The position numbers and the translations under genes are program-made. A stretch of DNA of 64,000 nt from Shewanella oncorhynchi. GTDB taxonomy: Bacteria > Pseudomonadota > Gammaproteobacteria > Enterobacterales > Shewanellaceae. Positions 8,056 through 17,832 of this stretch are shown here, piece after piece. The notes below the pieces were generated by a model. The model made no database searches. It had not been told where the DNA came from and saw only the letters and a list, made by a program, of their open reading frames with translations. The stretch spans positions 414,701-478,700 of the forward strand of contig NZ_JABAEB010000001.1 in NCBI RefSeq assembly GCF_012584455.1, given 5' to 3'. Position 1 is the stretch's first letter; each line of letters starts with the position of its first letter.

Positions 8056-9723
8056 TTACTTAATCATGCGCTTATATTTCAAGCGGTGTGGCTCAACCAC
8101 ATCGGCGCCATAGGTGTTTTTCAACCATGCCGAGTATTCTGTGTAGTTACCTTCGTAGAAGTTCACTTGACCTTCGTCGCGATAATCCAGAATGTGGGTC
8201 GCGATACGGTCGAGGAACCAACGGTCATGCGAAATCACCATAGCGCAACCTGGGAATTCCAGAATCGCTTCTTCCAGTGCGCGCAGGGTTTCAACGTCTA
8301 AATCGTTGGTGGGTTCGTCGAGTAATAAGACGTTACCGCCCGCCTGCAGCAGTTTGGCTAAATGCACTCGGTTACGTTCACCACCAGATAAAGTACCGAT
8401 GACTTTTTGCTGATCGCCACCACGGAAGTTGAAGCGGCCTACATAGGCGCGGCTCGGGATTTCCATGTTGTTGATACGCATTATGTCTTGACCACCGGAG
8501 ATTTCTTCCCAAATGGTGTTCTTATCATTCATCGAATCGCGGAACTGCTCAACCGAGGCCAGTTGCACAGTATCACCCAGCTCAATGCTGCCGCTGTCTG
8601 GCTTTTCTGCGCCGGATAACATGCGGAACAGGGTCGATTTACCCGCGCCGTTGGCGCCGATAATGCCGACGATCGCGCCCTTAGGCACAGAGAACGACAG
8701 GTTGTCGATCAAAACGCGGTCACCGTAAGATTTGGTCAGGTTATTCACTTCAATAACCTTGTCGCCTAAACGTGGTCCGGGCGGAATAAACAGCTCGTTG
8801 GTTTCGTTACGTTTTTGGTAATCGTTAGTGTTCAGCTCTTCAAAGCGCGCCATACGGGCTTTGCCCTTAGACTGACGGCCTTTCGCACCTTGGCGTACCC
8901 ATTCCAATTCCTTTGCAATGGTTTTTTGACGGGCGCTTTCGGTGGCTGATTCTTGCTTCAGACGGGCATCTTTCTGCTCAAGCCATGAAGAATAGTTACC
9001 TTCCCACGGAATACCTTCACCGCGGTCGAGTTCTAAAATCCAGCCAGCAGCATTGTCGAGGAAGTAACGGTCATGGGTAATCGCGACCACAGTACCAGCA
9101 TATTCCTGCAGGAAGTGCTCAAGCCACGCCACAGATTCAGCATCCAAGTGGTTGGTTGGTTCGTCCAGTAACAGCATTTCTGGTTTTTCAAGCAGCAAGC
9201 GACAAATCGCCACGCGGCGACGTTCACCACCGGATAATACTTCGATTTTCTCATCCCAATCTGGCAGACGCAGGGCGTTGGCGGCGCGCTCAAGGACGTA
9301 CTCTAAGTTATGGGCATCTTGGGCTTGAATAATGGCTTCGAGTTCGCCTTGCTCTTTTGCAAGGGCGTCGAAATCGGCATCCGGCTCGGCGTAGGCTGCG
9401 TAAACGGCATCGAGGCGAGTCAGGGCATTTTTTGCCTCTGCTACCGCTTCTTCAATCGCTTCACGCACGGTTTGATTCGGATCGAGTTTAGGTTCCTGCG
9501 GCAGGTAACCGATTTTCAATCCCGGCATTGGGCGCGCTTCACCTTCAATTTCGGTGTCAATACCCGCCATAATGCGCAGTAGTGTCGACTTACCTGAACC
9601 GTTGAGGCCGAGTACGCCAATTTTGGCGCCGGGGAAAAAGCTTAAAGAAATATCTTTAAGGATCTGCTTCTTAGGCGGAACAATTTTACCCACCCGCAGC
9701 ATGCTGTAAACAAACTGAGCCAT
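8056..9723 (-). CDS. ettA: energy-dependent translational throttle protein EttA (ABC-F)
   Basis: 555-residue ABC-F ATPase that binds the ribosomal E site and gates the first elongation step according to ATP/ADP ratio. Two ATPase domains are complete: Walker A GLNGSGKST and signature LSGGERRRVAI in the first, GANGAGKST and LSGGERNRVHL in the second, with LLLDEPTNHLDAES and LLLDEPTNDLDVET Walker B stretches. Between them lie the PtIM arm (about 245-300, rich in K/R/E) and GPRLGDKVIEVNNL. Length equals the usual 555. There is no membrane segment, so it is not a transporter. It is transcribed divergently from glyA and ends at the 7-bp repeat array and an intrinsic terminator. Confidence 0.96.
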   Translation of the reverse strand: MAQFVYSMLRVGKIVPPKKQILKDISLSFFPGAKIGVLGLNGSGKSTLLRIMAGIDTEIEGEARPMPGLKIGYLPQEPKLDPNQTVREAIEEAVAEAKNALTRLDAVYAAYAEPDADFDALAKEQGELEAIIQAQDAHNLEYVLERAANALRLPDWDEKIEVLSGGERRRVAICRLLLEKPEMLLLDEPTNHLDAESVAWLEHFLQEYAGTVVAITHDRYFLDNAAGWILELDRGEGIPWEGNYSSWLEQKDARLKQESATESARQKTIAKELEWVRQGAKGRQSKGKARMARFEELNTNDYQKRNETNELFIPPGPRLGDKVIEVNNLTKSYGDRVLIDNLSFSVPKGAIVGIIGANGAGKSTLFRMLSGAEKPDSGSIELGDTVQLASVEQFRDSMNDKNTIWEEISGGQDIMRINNMEIPSRAYVGRFNFRGGDQQKVIGTLSGGERNRVHLAKLLQAGGNVLLLDEPTNDLDVETLRALEEAILEFPGCAMVISHDRWFLDRIATHILDYRDEGQVNFYEGNYTEYSAWLKNTYGADVVEPHRLKYKRMIK

Positions 9724-9912
9724 TTTTCTCTATCTTAAGTGACTAATGATGCGGCTAATTCTACTCGATTGCGCGCCGAACTCAACTCGACAATGAGCCA
9801 AGTTCAAGCACTCTCTGCAGGAATTTCATGTTTCAAATACTGGGATTGTGACCGCGTTCCGAGTAGAATACCGCGCAACCCTACCTATAAGAATTGGCAG
9901 CTGGAGTAAGCA

Positions 9913-11166
9913 ATGCTGAAAAAAGATATGAATATCGCAGATTATGATCCGGAACTGTTTAACGCAATTCAGAATGAAACTCTGCGTCAAGAAGAGCATA
10001 TTGAGCTGATTGCTTCTGAAAACTACACCAGTCCACGCGTGATGGAAGCGCAAGGTTCACAGTTAACCAATAAGTACGCTGAAGGCTATCCAGGCAAGCG
10101 TTACTACGGTGGTTGTGAGTATGTGGACGTAGTTGAAACCTTAGCGATTGAACGTGCTAAACAACTGTTTGGCGCAACTTACGCTAACGTACAACCTCAT
10201 TCAGGTTCACAGGCAAACAGCGCGGTTTACATGGCATTGTTAAAACCTGGCGATACCGTACTGGGCATGAACTTAGCTCACGGTGGTCACTTGACCCACG
10301 GTTCACCGGTTAACTTCTCTGGCAAACTGTACAACATCATTCCTTACGGTATCGACGAGTCTGGCAAAATTGACTACGAAGAGATGGAACGTATTGCCAT
10401 AGAACACAAGCCTAAGATGATGATCGGCGGTTTCTCTGCTTATTCAGGTATCGTTGACTGGGCAAAAATGCGTGAAATCGCAGACAAAATAGGTGCTTAC
10501 CTATTTGTCGACATGGCGCACGTTGCCGGTCTTATTGCTGCTGGCGTTTATCCAAACCCAGTTCCACACGCACACGTTGTGACATCAACGACTCACAAAA
10601 CCTTAGCGGGTCCTCGTGGTGGCGTGATCCTGTCTGCTGCTGATGATGAAGACTTGTACAAAAAGTTGAACTCTGCGGTATTCCCTGGCGGTCAAGGTGG
10701 CCCATTAATGCACGTTATCGCCGGTAAAGCGGTTGCGTTCAAAGAAGCCCTAGAGCCAGAATTTAAAGTGTACCAACAGCAAGTGGTTAATAACGCTAAA
10801 GCTATGGTTGAAGTGTTCCTTGAGCGCGGTTACAAAATCGTCTCTGGCGGAACCAGCAACCACTTAATGCTAGTTGACCTGATTGGTCGTGACTTAACGG
10901 GTAAAGAAGCCGATGCCGCCTTAGGTAGCGCTAACATTACCGTGAACAAAAACTCAGTGCCAAACGATCCACGTTCACCCTTTGTGACCTCAGGTGTGCG
11001 TATCGGTACGCCAGCCATTACGCGCCGCGGCTTTAAAGAAGCGGAATCGAAAGAGCTGACTGGCTGGATTTGTGACATCCTTGATGATGCGAACAATCCT
11101 GCTGTGATTGAGCGTGTTAAGGGCCAAGTATTGGCACTGTGTGCACGTTTCCCTGTTTACGGCTAA
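9913..11166 (+). CDS. glyA: serine hydroxymethyltransferase
   Basis: 417-residue PLP enzyme that interconverts serine and glycine with transfer of a one-carbon unit to tetrahydrofolate. The PLP lysine lies in [16 protein letters not shown] (about residue 229). Other marks are [31 protein letters not shown], and the C-terminal [17 protein letters not shown]. Length matches bacterial GlyA. CTGGAG six bases before ATG is a good ribosome site. It is transcribed alone, divergent from ettA, and followed by a strong terminator at 11334-11360. Confidence 0.98.
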   Translation: MLKKDMNIADYDPELFNAIQNETLRQEEHIELIASENYTSPRVMEAQGSQLTNKYAEGYPGKRYYGGCEYVDVVETLAIERAKQLFGATYANVQPHSGSQANSAVYMALLKPGDTVLGMNLAHGGHLTHGSPVNFSGKLYNIIPYGIDESGKIDYEEMERIAIEHKPKMMIGGFSAYSGIVDWAKMREIADKIGAYLFVDMAHVAGLIAAGVYPNPVPHAHVVTSTTHKTLAGPRGGVILSAADDEDLYKKLNSAVFPGGQGGPLMHVIAGKAVAFKEALEPEFKVYQQQVVNNAKAMVEVFLERGYKIVSGGTSNHLMLVDLIGRDLTGKEADAALGSANITVNKNSVPNDPRSPFVTSGVRIGTPAITRRGFKEAESKELTGWICDILDDANNPAVIERVKGQVLALCARFPVYG

Positions 11167-11236
11167 TTTGCCTATGCATCTACGTTTAGTAGATGAAGGG
11201 CCGAGATTGACCGCCGACTGACTTGATACTTGTCAC

Positions 11237-11306
11237 ATCAGGTACTTAGCATCAGGCACTTAACATCAAGTAGTTAACATTAGGTTGTTAAGCTCAGGTA
11301 GTTAAC
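11237..11306. repeat. five imperfect 14-bp tandem repeats downstream of glyA
   Basis: Units ATCAGGTACTTAGC, ATCAGGCACTTAAC, ATCAAGTAGTTAAC, ATTAGGTTGTTAAG and CTCAGGTAGTTAAC run head to tail between the glyA stop and its terminator. Unit length and the core A-G-T-x-x-T-T-A-A match the array at 4180-4235. Confidence 0.85.
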
Positions 11307-11333
11307 CTCAGCCCATAAATAGGATAAAATCTC

Positions 11334-11360
11334 ATGGCCGCATCTCGCGGCCATTTTTAT
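11334..11360 (+). terminator. intrinsic terminator of glyA
   Basis: Perfect 8-bp stem ATGGCCGC / GCGGCCAT, 5-base loop, then TTTTT. It lies between glyA and nrdR, so nrdR needs its own promoter downstream. Confidence 0.9.
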
Positions 11361-11454
11361 TGGTAAAATCTTAGGTTTAAATCCATTGCGTTTGACTGAG
11401 ATTTAACAGGTAAAGCCATTAACGCTTTACCACCATTCACTGGCAGGAGGCTCA

Positions 11455-11904
11455 ATGCATTGTCCATTTTGTAGCGCGACAGATACTAAAGTCATCGATT
11501 CCCGATTAGTGGCAGAAGGCCACCAAGTGCGCCGTCGCCGAGAATGCACCGAATGTCATGAAAGATTTACCACCTTCGAAGGCGCCGAATTAGTTATGCC
11601 TAGGGTGATTAAGCGCGATGGTTCACGCCAACCCTTTGATGAAGAAAAACTCCAAGGTGGCATGTTGCGCGCCGTTGAAAAACGCCCCGTATCTATGGAT
11701 GAAATAGAGCAAGCACTCAGCAAAATCAAGTCTACTCTGCGCGCCACTGGCGAGCGGGAAGTGCCGTCAGAAATGGTGGGTAACTTAATGATGGAGCAAT
11801 TGATGAGCCTAGATAAAGTCGCCTACATTCGTTTCGCTTCTGTGTACCGCGCCTTTGAAGACGTGTCTGAATTTGGCGAAGCCATCGCCAAGCTGCAAAA
11901 GTAG
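11455..11904 (+). CDS. nrdR: transcriptional repressor NrdR
   Basis: 149-residue nucleotide-sensing repressor of ribonucleotide reductase genes. The N-terminal zinc ribbon has Cys3-x2-Cys6 and Cys31-x2-Cys34 with the RRRREC stretch between. The ATP-cone follows (about 49-139, beginning [16 protein letters not shown]). Length equals the family norm. AGGAGG lies just upstream of ATG. It opens the block nrdR-ribD-ribE-ribBX-ribH-nusB-thiL-pgpA, an order widely kept in gammaproteobacteria. Confidence 0.97.
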   Translation: MHCPFCSATDTKVIDSRLVAEGHQVRRRRECTECHERFTTFEGAELVMPRVIKRDGSRQPFDEEKLQGGMLRAVEKRPVSMDEIEQALSKIKSTLRATGEREVPSEMVGNLMMEQLMSLDKVAYIRFASVYRAFEDVSEFGEAIAKLQK

Positions 11905-12023
11905 TCATTGAGTTTTGTCGCCGACAAGGCAGACGTGTACGAGCGATTGGCGTGAAAGCACAAATTTAAAAGACAGGTTTGTAAGACTGGTGAAAGCCGA
12001 AACCTTTAACAACAGGGTTGAAC

Positions 12024-13202
12024 ATGAGCTTGAACATAAGTTGGTCCGTACTCGATACCCAAATGATGAGCCGCGCGATTCAATTGGCGCGCAAAGGCTT
12101 TTACACCACAAGACCCAATCCCAGTGTGGGCTGCGTTATCGTTAAAGATAATCAAATCACCGGTGAAGGTTATCATCAAAAAGCGGGTGAACCCCACGCC
12201 GAAGTGCATGCGCTACGTATGGCTGGCGAACGCGCCCGCGGCGCAACGGCCTATGTCACTTTAGAGCCCTGCAGCCATTATGGCCGCACGCCGCCCTGCG
12301 CCTTGGCGCTGATCAATATTGGCGTTAAACGTGTAGTAGTGGCGGTGGAAGATCCTAATCCGCAAGTAGGTGGTCGTGGCATTCAAATGCTGCGCGACGC
12401 CGGCATTGAAGTGGATGTGGGATTACATCGCGATGAAGCCTATGCCTTGAATTTAGGCTTTATGAAGCGTATGGAATCAGGTTTACCCAGAGTCACTGTC
12501 AAATTGGCTGCCAGTCTCGATGGTAAAACCGCGCTGTCTAACGGTGTGTCTAAATGGATAACTAGTCCAGAATCTCGCCGCGACGTGCAGCGATTACGTT
12601 TACGTTCTTGTGCACTGGTCACGGGAATTGAAACCATACTGGCGGACGATCCCTCACTCAATGTGCGTTATCAGGAACTTGGCAGCTTAAAAGACAGTGT
12701 AACCGAGGCGCAATTACTGCAGCCATTAAGAGTCATACTCGATAGTCACGCCCGTTTGCCGTTATCTGCTGCATGTTTGGCTATTGTATCGCCGATACTC
12801 TTGGTCTCGACCGTGGCTTATCCCGCAGAGTTTCAAGCACAATTGCCCTCCCATGTGAGTTGCCTCCTGTTACCTGCAATTGAAGGTCGCGTCTCATTGC
12901 CTGAACTATTAAGCTATTTAGGCCAAAGCTGTAATCACGTGTTGGTGGAAGCGGGTGCAACCTTAGCGGGCGCATTTTTAGCGCAGGGGCTTGCCGATGA
13001 GTTAGTGCTATACCAAGCGATGAAAATCCTCGGTGGGCATGGGCGTAATTTGCTGCAATTGCCCGATTATCAAACCATGGCACACATTCCTGCACTCACT
13101 TTGGTCGATGAGCGCAAATTAGGGCCAGATACCCGTTTAACCTTGAGCGTTAAGCTTGATACCTCTTTATTTAAATCGAATTGGAGCAAGATAACCGTTT
13201 AA
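12024..13202 (+). CDS. ribD: bifunctional riboflavin biosynthesis deaminase/reductase RibD
   Basis: Second and third steps of riboflavin synthesis from GTP: deamination of the pyrimidine, then reduction of its ribose side chain. The N-terminal CMP/dCMP-type deaminase carries the zinc motif HAEVHAL and PCSHYGRTPPC. The reductase domain follows from about residue 145 (RVTVKLAASLDGKTAL) and includes KWITSPESRRDVQRLR. Total is 392 residues from the ATG at 12024; a TTG two codons earlier (12018) is also open, and the conserved part begins near residue 15. It follows nrdR by about 120 bases in the same direction. Confidence 0.95.
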   Translation: MSLNISWSVLDTQMMSRAIQLARKGFYTTRPNPSVGCVIVKDNQITGEGYHQKAGEPHAEVHALRMAGERARGATAYVTLEPCSHYGRTPPCALALINIGVKRVVVAVEDPNPQVGGRGIQMLRDAGIEVDVGLHRDEAYALNLGFMKRMESGLPRVTVKLAASLDGKTALSNGVSKWITSPESRRDVQRLRLRSCALVTGIETILADDPSLNVRYQELGSLKDSVTEAQLLQPLRVILDSHARLPLSAACLAIVSPILLVSTVAYPAEFQAQLPSHVSCLLLPAIEGRVSLPELLSYLGQSCNHVLVEAGATLAGAFLAQGLADELVLYQAMKILGGHGRNLLQLPDYQTMAHIPALTLVDERKLGPDTRLTLSVKLDTSLFKSNWSKITV

Positions 13203-13252
13203 CCTTGAGTCTTATGCCTTATTACTTCTTTATTTAATTAAGTGAGTTAACC

Positions 13253-13909
13253 ATGTTTACTGGGATTATTGAAGCCGTTGGCACCCTGCGCAAACTGGAG
13301 CGTAAAGGCGATGATATTCGTCTTACCGTGGCGAGCGGCAAACTGGATTTAAACGATGTGCGTTTAGGCGACAGCATTGCCACTAACGGTGTGTGCTTAA
13401 CGGTTGTGCAGCAATTAGCCGACGGTTATGTGGCTGATGTCTCTGCCGAAACCGTGAGTCTAACCGGCTTTGCTAATTACAAAGTGGGCACTAAGGTGAA
13501 TCTTGAAAAGGCCGTCACCCCAACCACACGCTTAGGCGGCCACATGGTCAGTGGCCATGTTGACGGTATTGCAACGGTTGAGCAACGCTTAGTGCGTGGT
13601 CAAGCCATTGAATTTTGGTTAGCCGCACCCGCAGAGCTTGGGCGTTATATTGCCCATAAAGGTTCCATCACCATTGATGGCGTGAGTCTGACGGTTAACG
13701 AAGTGGACGGCAGTCGATTCCGCTTGACCATAGTGCCGCATACCGCAGGTGAAACCACGTTAATCGACCTGCAAGCGGGTGATAAGGTGAATATCGAAGT
13801 GGATTTAATCGCCCGTTATCTTGAACGCTTGATGAATTATGATGGCAAAGACAGCAAGAGCGGTGGCGTCACCATGGAAATGTTAGCCCGTGCCGGCTTT
13901 GTGCGTTAG
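13253..13909 (+). CDS. ribE: riboflavin synthase (alpha subunit)
   Basis: 218-residue enzyme that dismutates two lumazine molecules to riboflavin and the pyrimidine precursor. Two lumazine-binding repeats are visible: the first begins MFTGIIEAVGTL and includes DSIATNGVCLTV, the second contains GHMVSGHVDGIATV and KGSITIDGVSLTVNEV. The MFTGI start is nearly invariant in the family, so the start is secure. It sits 50 bases after ribD and 95 before ribBX. Confidence 0.97.
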   Translation: MFTGIIEAVGTLRKLERKGDDIRLTVASGKLDLNDVRLGDSIATNGVCLTVVQQLADGYVADVSAETVSLTGFANYKVGTKVNLEKAVTPTTRLGGHMVSGHVDGIATVEQRLVRGQAIEFWLAAPAELGRYIAHKGSITIDGVSLTVNEVDGSRFRLTIVPHTAGETTLIDLQAGDKVNIEVDLIARYLERLMNYDGKDSKSGGVTMEMLARAGFVR

Positions 13910-14004
13910 TGCACAGGAGCAGATTATTTAACTTAAGCTTATCGGCAGCTTAGGTTATTTAGGTATAGAATTTCATAATAACAGCAAAATCATAAGGTCC
14001 TACA

Positions 14005-15108
14005 ATGGCGCTGCACAGTATAGAAGAGATCATCGAAGATATTCGTCAAGGCAAAATGGTTATTTTGATGGATGACGAAGACAGAGAAAACGAAGGTGAT
14101 TTGATCATGGCGGCCGAAATGGTCACGCCAGAAGCGATTAACTTTATGGCGAAATATGGCCGTGGGCTTATTTGCCAGACCATGACTAAAGCCCGTTGCC
14201 AGCAGTTAAATCTCCCCTTAATGGTGACGAATAATAACGCCCAGTTCTCGACTAACTTTACGGTTTCTATTGAAGCGGCAGAAGGTGTGACTACCGGTAT
14301 TTCGGCCCACGATCGCGCTGTAACGGTGAAAGCGGCTGTGGCTAAGGAGGCTAAAGCGTCTGATTTAGTGCAACCAGGGCACATCTTCCCGCTAATGGCA
14401 CAGGACGGCGGCGTATTAACCCGCGCAGGCCACACTGAAGCTGGCTGTGATTTAGCCCGTCTTGCGGGACTTGAGCCATCGGGCGTTATCGTTGAGATTT
14501 TGAACGAAGACGGCACTATGGCACGTCGCCCAGATTTGGAGATTTTCTCCGAGTTGCATGGCATCAAAATCGGCACTATCGCGGCTTTAATCGAGTATCG
14601 CAACACCAAAGAAACCACGGTTGTGCGTGAAGCTAAATGCAAATTACCGACCCGTTTCGGTGAGTTCGACATGGTGACCTTCAGAGACACTATCGACAAT
14701 CAACTGCACTTTGCCTTAGTCAAAGGTGAGGTGAAAGAAGATTGTTTGGTGCGCGTGCATTTGCAAAATACCTTCAACGATTTACTCCACTCAGAGCGCG
14801 ATCAGCAACGCAGCTGGCCACTCGAAAAGGCGATGGAGCGTATTTCTGCAGAAGGTGGTGTATTGGTTTTACTCGGGAATCAAGAACATCCCTGTGAAAT
14901 CCTTTCTAAGGTGAAAGCCTTTGAAGCTGAAGATCAAGGCCAAGCGCCTGCTTCTGCAAAATGGCAGGGGACGTCGCGCCGTGTGGGTGTTGGCTCGCAA
15001 ATTCTCGCCAGCCTTGGTGTGACTAAGATGCGCCTGCTCAGTTCGCCTAAACGCTACCACTCACTTTCAGGCTTTGGCCTTGAAGTGACTGAGTATGTGG
15101 CGGACTGA
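14005..15108 (+). CDS. ribBX: RibBX: DHBP synthase fused to a degenerate GTP cyclohydrolase II domain
   Basis: The N-terminal ~200 residues are 3,4-dihydroxy-2-butanone-4-phosphate synthase, which turns ribulose 5-phosphate into the four-carbon unit of riboflavin. Seen are the acidic site [19 protein letters not shown], and [17 protein letters not shown]. The C-terminal half aligns with GTP cyclohydrolase II, but the zinc motif expected there (C-x2-GD...C-x-C) is replaced by a stretch with no cysteine ([17 protein letters not shown]). GTP cyclohydrolase II activity should therefore be lost. This is the RibBX variant known in Shewanella and other proteobacteria, so a separate ribA should exist elsewhere. 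Confidence 0.92.
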   Translation: MALHSIEEIIEDIRQGKMVILMDDEDRENEGDLIMAAEMVTPEAINFMAKYGRGLICQTMTKARCQQLNLPLMVTNNNAQFSTNFTVSIEAAEGVTTGISAHDRAVTVKAAVAKEAKASDLVQPGHIFPLMAQDGGVLTRAGHTEAGCDLARLAGLEPSGVIVEILNEDGTMARRPDLEIFSELHGIKIGTIAALIEYRNTKETTVVREAKCKLPTRFGEFDMVTFRDTIDNQLHFALVKGEVKEDCLVRVHLQNTFNDLLHSERDQQRSWPLEKAMERISAEGGVLVLLGNQEHPCEILSKVKAFEAEDQGQAPASAKWQGTSRRVGVGSQILASLGVTKMRLLSSPKRYHSLSGFGLEVTEYVAD

Positions 15109-15238
15109 AACCCAAAGTTACACTGAAGTAAAATTAACAATTTCTGATAATTTGCATAGGGCTCTGGGCAATTGGCTGTGATATCATGTCGCCACTTTTC
15201 GCCCCGAGCTGGGTGCTTTAGCTAAATTAGGTAAGATA

Positions 15239-15718
15239 ATGAACGTAGTTCAAGGTAATATCGAAGCGAAAAATGCCAAAGTTGCGATTGTAATTTCGCG
15301 TTTCAACAGCTTTTTAGTTGAGAGCTTGCTTGAAGGTGCACTTGACACGCTGAAACGTTTTGGCCAAGTCAGCGACGACAATATCACTGTTGTCCGTGTA
15401 CCAGGTGCGGTTGAGTTGCCGCTAGCTGCGCGTCGCGTAGCTGCCAGTGGTAAATTCGACGGTATTATCGCATTAGGTGCGGTGATCCGTGGTGGTACTC
15501 CTCATTTTGATTTTGTTGCAGGCGAATGTAATAAAGGTCTAGCTCAAGTTGCTTTAGAATTTGATCTGCCTGTTGCTTTCGGTGTTTTGACCACTGATAC
15601 CATTGAACAAGCGATTGAACGTTCAGGTACCAAAGCGGGTAACAAAGGCGGCGAAGCTGCTTTAAGCCTGCTTGAAATGGTCAATGTTCTGCAAGAACTT
15701 GAACAACAGTTGTTATAG
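15239..15718 (+). CDS. ribH: 6,7-dimethyl-8-ribityllumazine synthase
   Basis: 159-residue lumazine synthase, which joins the products of RibD and RibB to give the substrate of riboflavin synthase and usually assembles as a 60-mer or decamer. Seen are [18 protein letters not shown], the [11 protein letters not shown] loop, [17 protein letters not shown] with the catalytic His, and [20 protein letters not shown] lies seven bases before ATG. nusB follows after 11 bases, so the two are certainly co-transcribed. Confidence 0.97.
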
Positions 15719-15729
15719 TAGGAAAAATA

Positions 15730-16134
15730 ATGAAGCCTTCTGAGCGCCGCAAGGCCCGCCGTTTAGCCGTTCAAGCCATCTATTCATGGCAACTAAGCGG
15801 GAATAATATTGCCGATGTCGAGCATGAGTTTTTAACTGAACAAAGTCTCGACGGTGTTGATGTAGCTTATTTTCGTGAGCTATTTTCAGGCGTTGCAACG
15901 AAGAAAACCCAATTGGATGAGCTGATCATCCCGCATCTGGAACGCCCGATTGATGAAGTGTCTCCAGTAGAGAAAGCCATAGTTCGTTTAGCGACCTATG
16001 AGCTGACTTTCCGTAAAGATGTGCCATACAAGGTCGCGATTAACGAAGCGATTGAGTTGGCAAAAGCTTTCGGTGCGGACGAGAGTCATAAGTTTGTGAA
16101 CGGACTGCTCGACAAACTGGTTGCACGCAAGTAA
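15730..16134 (+). CDS. nusB: transcription antitermination factor NusB
   Basis: 134-residue all-helical protein that with NusE (S10) binds boxA RNA and supports rRNA antitermination. It begins with the family opening [23 protein letters not shown] and ends with [35 protein letters not shown], both characteristic. AGGA precedes ATG. An intrinsic terminator follows at 16142-16167, so only part of the transcription continues to thiL. Confidence 0.97.
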
Positions 16135-16141
16135 TAAAGAC

Positions 16142-16167
16142 AAACGGTATCTTAGGATACCGTTTTT
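16142..16167 (+). terminator. intrinsic terminator after nusB
   Basis: Perfect 10-bp stem AAACGGTATC / GATACCGTTT with a 4-base loop, ending in a run of five T residues. It starts eight bases after the nusB stop and may set expression of thiL-pgpA below that of ribH-nusB. Confidence 0.85.
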
Positions 16168-16197
16168 CATTGCTAACAAAGGTGGCCGATGTAAGTC

Positions 16198-17169
16198 GTG
16201 CCAAACTGTACAGTGAAAGAATTCCAATTAATTGAATGTTATTTTAGCAACCGCGGCCCCACTCGCCGTGATGTGAAGCTTGGCATCGGTGACGATTGCG
16301 CTTTAGTGCAACCTGCAGAAAACAAGTCGATCGCTATCTCCTGTGACACCTTAGTTGAAAATGTCCATTTCTTCCCCGATATGCCTCCTGCTGCCTTAGG
16401 TTACAAAGCCTTAGCGGTAAATTTATCTGATCTGGCTGCCATGGGCGCTGAACCCGCGTGGATGACGCTTGCCTTAACGCTACCCGAAGTCGATGAGACT
16501 TGGCTAAGTGGCTTTAGTGAAGGCTTGTTTGAAGCGGCCGATTACTATGGCATCGCCTTAATTGGCGGCGATACGACTCGTGGTCCACGGGCGATTAACA
16601 TCACAGTGCACGGCCAAGTCCCACAGGGTAAGGCACTCACTCGTCATGGTGCTAAAGCCGGTGATTGGATTTATGTCACGGGCACGCTCGGAGATTCGGC
16701 CTTAGGTCTGGATATCATTCGAGGCGCACAACAGGCCAGAGCCGAGCATAAAGAATTCCTGATCAATCGCCATTATCGTCCAACACCAAGAGTCTTAGCG
16801 GGCCAAGCTTTGCGTTCGCTTGCCTCCAGTGCAATCGATCTTTCCGACGGGTTTATCTCGGATATCGGTCATGTGCTTAAGGCTTCGGCAGTTGGTGCTG
16901 TGGTGGATGTTAATTGCATCCCGCTTTCACGCGCGATGCAAGATACCGTCAGCGAGGAGCATGCCTTAGGTTATGCGCTGACGGGGGGCGAAGATTATGA
17001 ATTGCTGTTCACCGTTCCTGAAGCGCAAAAAGGTGCGCTTGAGACAGCGTTGAGCCATGCAGGAGCAAAGTTTGTTCGCGTTGGACAAATTTGTGCGGGC
17101 AGTAAGCTCAAGTTGCAACTCAATGGTGAGCCGTTTACGCCGCCGTATCACGGTTTCGAGCACTTTTAA
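16198..17169 (+). CDS. thiL: thiamine-monophosphate kinase
   Basis: 323-residue kinase for the last step of thiamine diphosphate synthesis, of the PurM/ThiL fold. Seen are GIGDDCALVQ near the start, KALAVNLSDLAAMGAEPAWMTLALTLP, GGDTTRGP, DLSDGFISDIGH and LTGGEDYELLFTVP. The start is uncertain: GTG at 16198 or GTG at 16213 (giving MKEFQLIECYF, closer to the family N-terminus). Neither has a strong ribosome site. It is followed at nine bases by pgpA. Confidence 0.94.
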   Translation: MPNCTVKEFQLIECYFSNRGPTRRDVKLGIGDDCALVQPAENKSIAISCDTLVENVHFFPDMPPAALGYKALAVNLSDLAAMGAEPAWMTLALTLPEVDETWLSGFSEGLFEAADYYGIALIGGDTTRGPRAINITVHGQVPQGKALTRHGAKAGDWIYVTGTLGDSALGLDIIRGAQQARAEHKEFLINRHYRPTPRVLAGQALRSLASSAIDLSDGFISDIGHVLKASAVGAVVDVNCIPLSRAMQDTVSEEHALGYALTGGEDYELLFTVPEAQKGALETALSHAGAKFVRVGQICAGSKLKLQLNGEPFTPPYHGFEHF

Positions 17170-17178
17170 GCGAAGAGC

Positions 17179-17679
17179 ATGTTAATGAAATGGTTGTCAA
17201 AGGATCAGGTGCTAACGCGCCTGTCATTAAAAAATCCTGTCCACTTTTTGGCACTCGGTTTCGGTAGCGGGCTCGCCGCTAAAGCACCTGGTACTTTCGG
17301 TACCTTAGCAGCCATTCCCCTCTATTTATTGATGGCGCCATTACCGCTCACTTGGTATATCGGCTTAACCTTATTGAGCGCATTTGCGGGATTTTATATC
17401 TGCGGTAAAGCCGCTCAAGATATGGGGGTACACGATCACGGTGCTATTGTGTGGGATGAAGTGGTTGGGCTACTGATCACTATGATAGCGGCACCAGCAG
17501 GTTGGGGTTGGTTGTTAGTCGGCTTTGGTCTATTTCGCTTTTTCGACATCATCAAGCCTTGGCCTATTCGATGGCTCGATGCCAAAGTTCATGGTGGCTT
17601 TGGCATTATGATTGACGATGTCTTAGCGGGCGTGTTTTCGTTTATTTGTCTGCAAGGGCTAGTCTGGTGTTTTAGCTAA
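17179..17679 (+). CDS. pgpA: phosphatidylglycerophosphatase A
   Basis: 166-residue inner-membrane phosphatase that converts phosphatidylglycerophosphate to phosphatidylglycerol. Seen are FGSGLAAKAPGTFGTLAAIP, the acidic IVWDEVVGLLIT and the final HGGFGIMIDDVLAG, with about three to four hydrophobic segments. A second ATG at 17185 has GAAGAG seven bases upstream and is the more likely start. Neighbour of thiL as in E. coli. This is the last gene of the rib/nus/thi block; recN faces it from the other strand. Confidence 0.95.
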   Translation: MLMKWLSKDQVLTRLSLKNPVHFLALGFGSGLAAKAPGTFGTLAAIPLYLLMAPLPLTWYIGLTLLSAFAGFYICGKAAQDMGVHDHGAIVWDEVVGLLITMIAAPAGWGWLLVGFGLFRFFDIIKPWPIRWLDAKVHGGFGIMIDDVLAGVFSFICLQGLVWCFS

Positions 17680-17832
17680 CATTATCGCTAACCTCACATG
17701 ATAGTTAACCCGGCATGTTAGTTAGCATGGCCAACAACTAACCCTTAGTTTTTGATATAGCCCCTTAGCTTGTGATATAGAGTGTGTAGATTCAAGCGTT
17801 TAGCGATCTCATTCGTTATCTGATTCATACTA

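Noticed and set aside
13910..14004. FMN riboswitch before ribBX
   Set aside because: The 95-base spacer is too short and lacks the conserved FMN-element helices.
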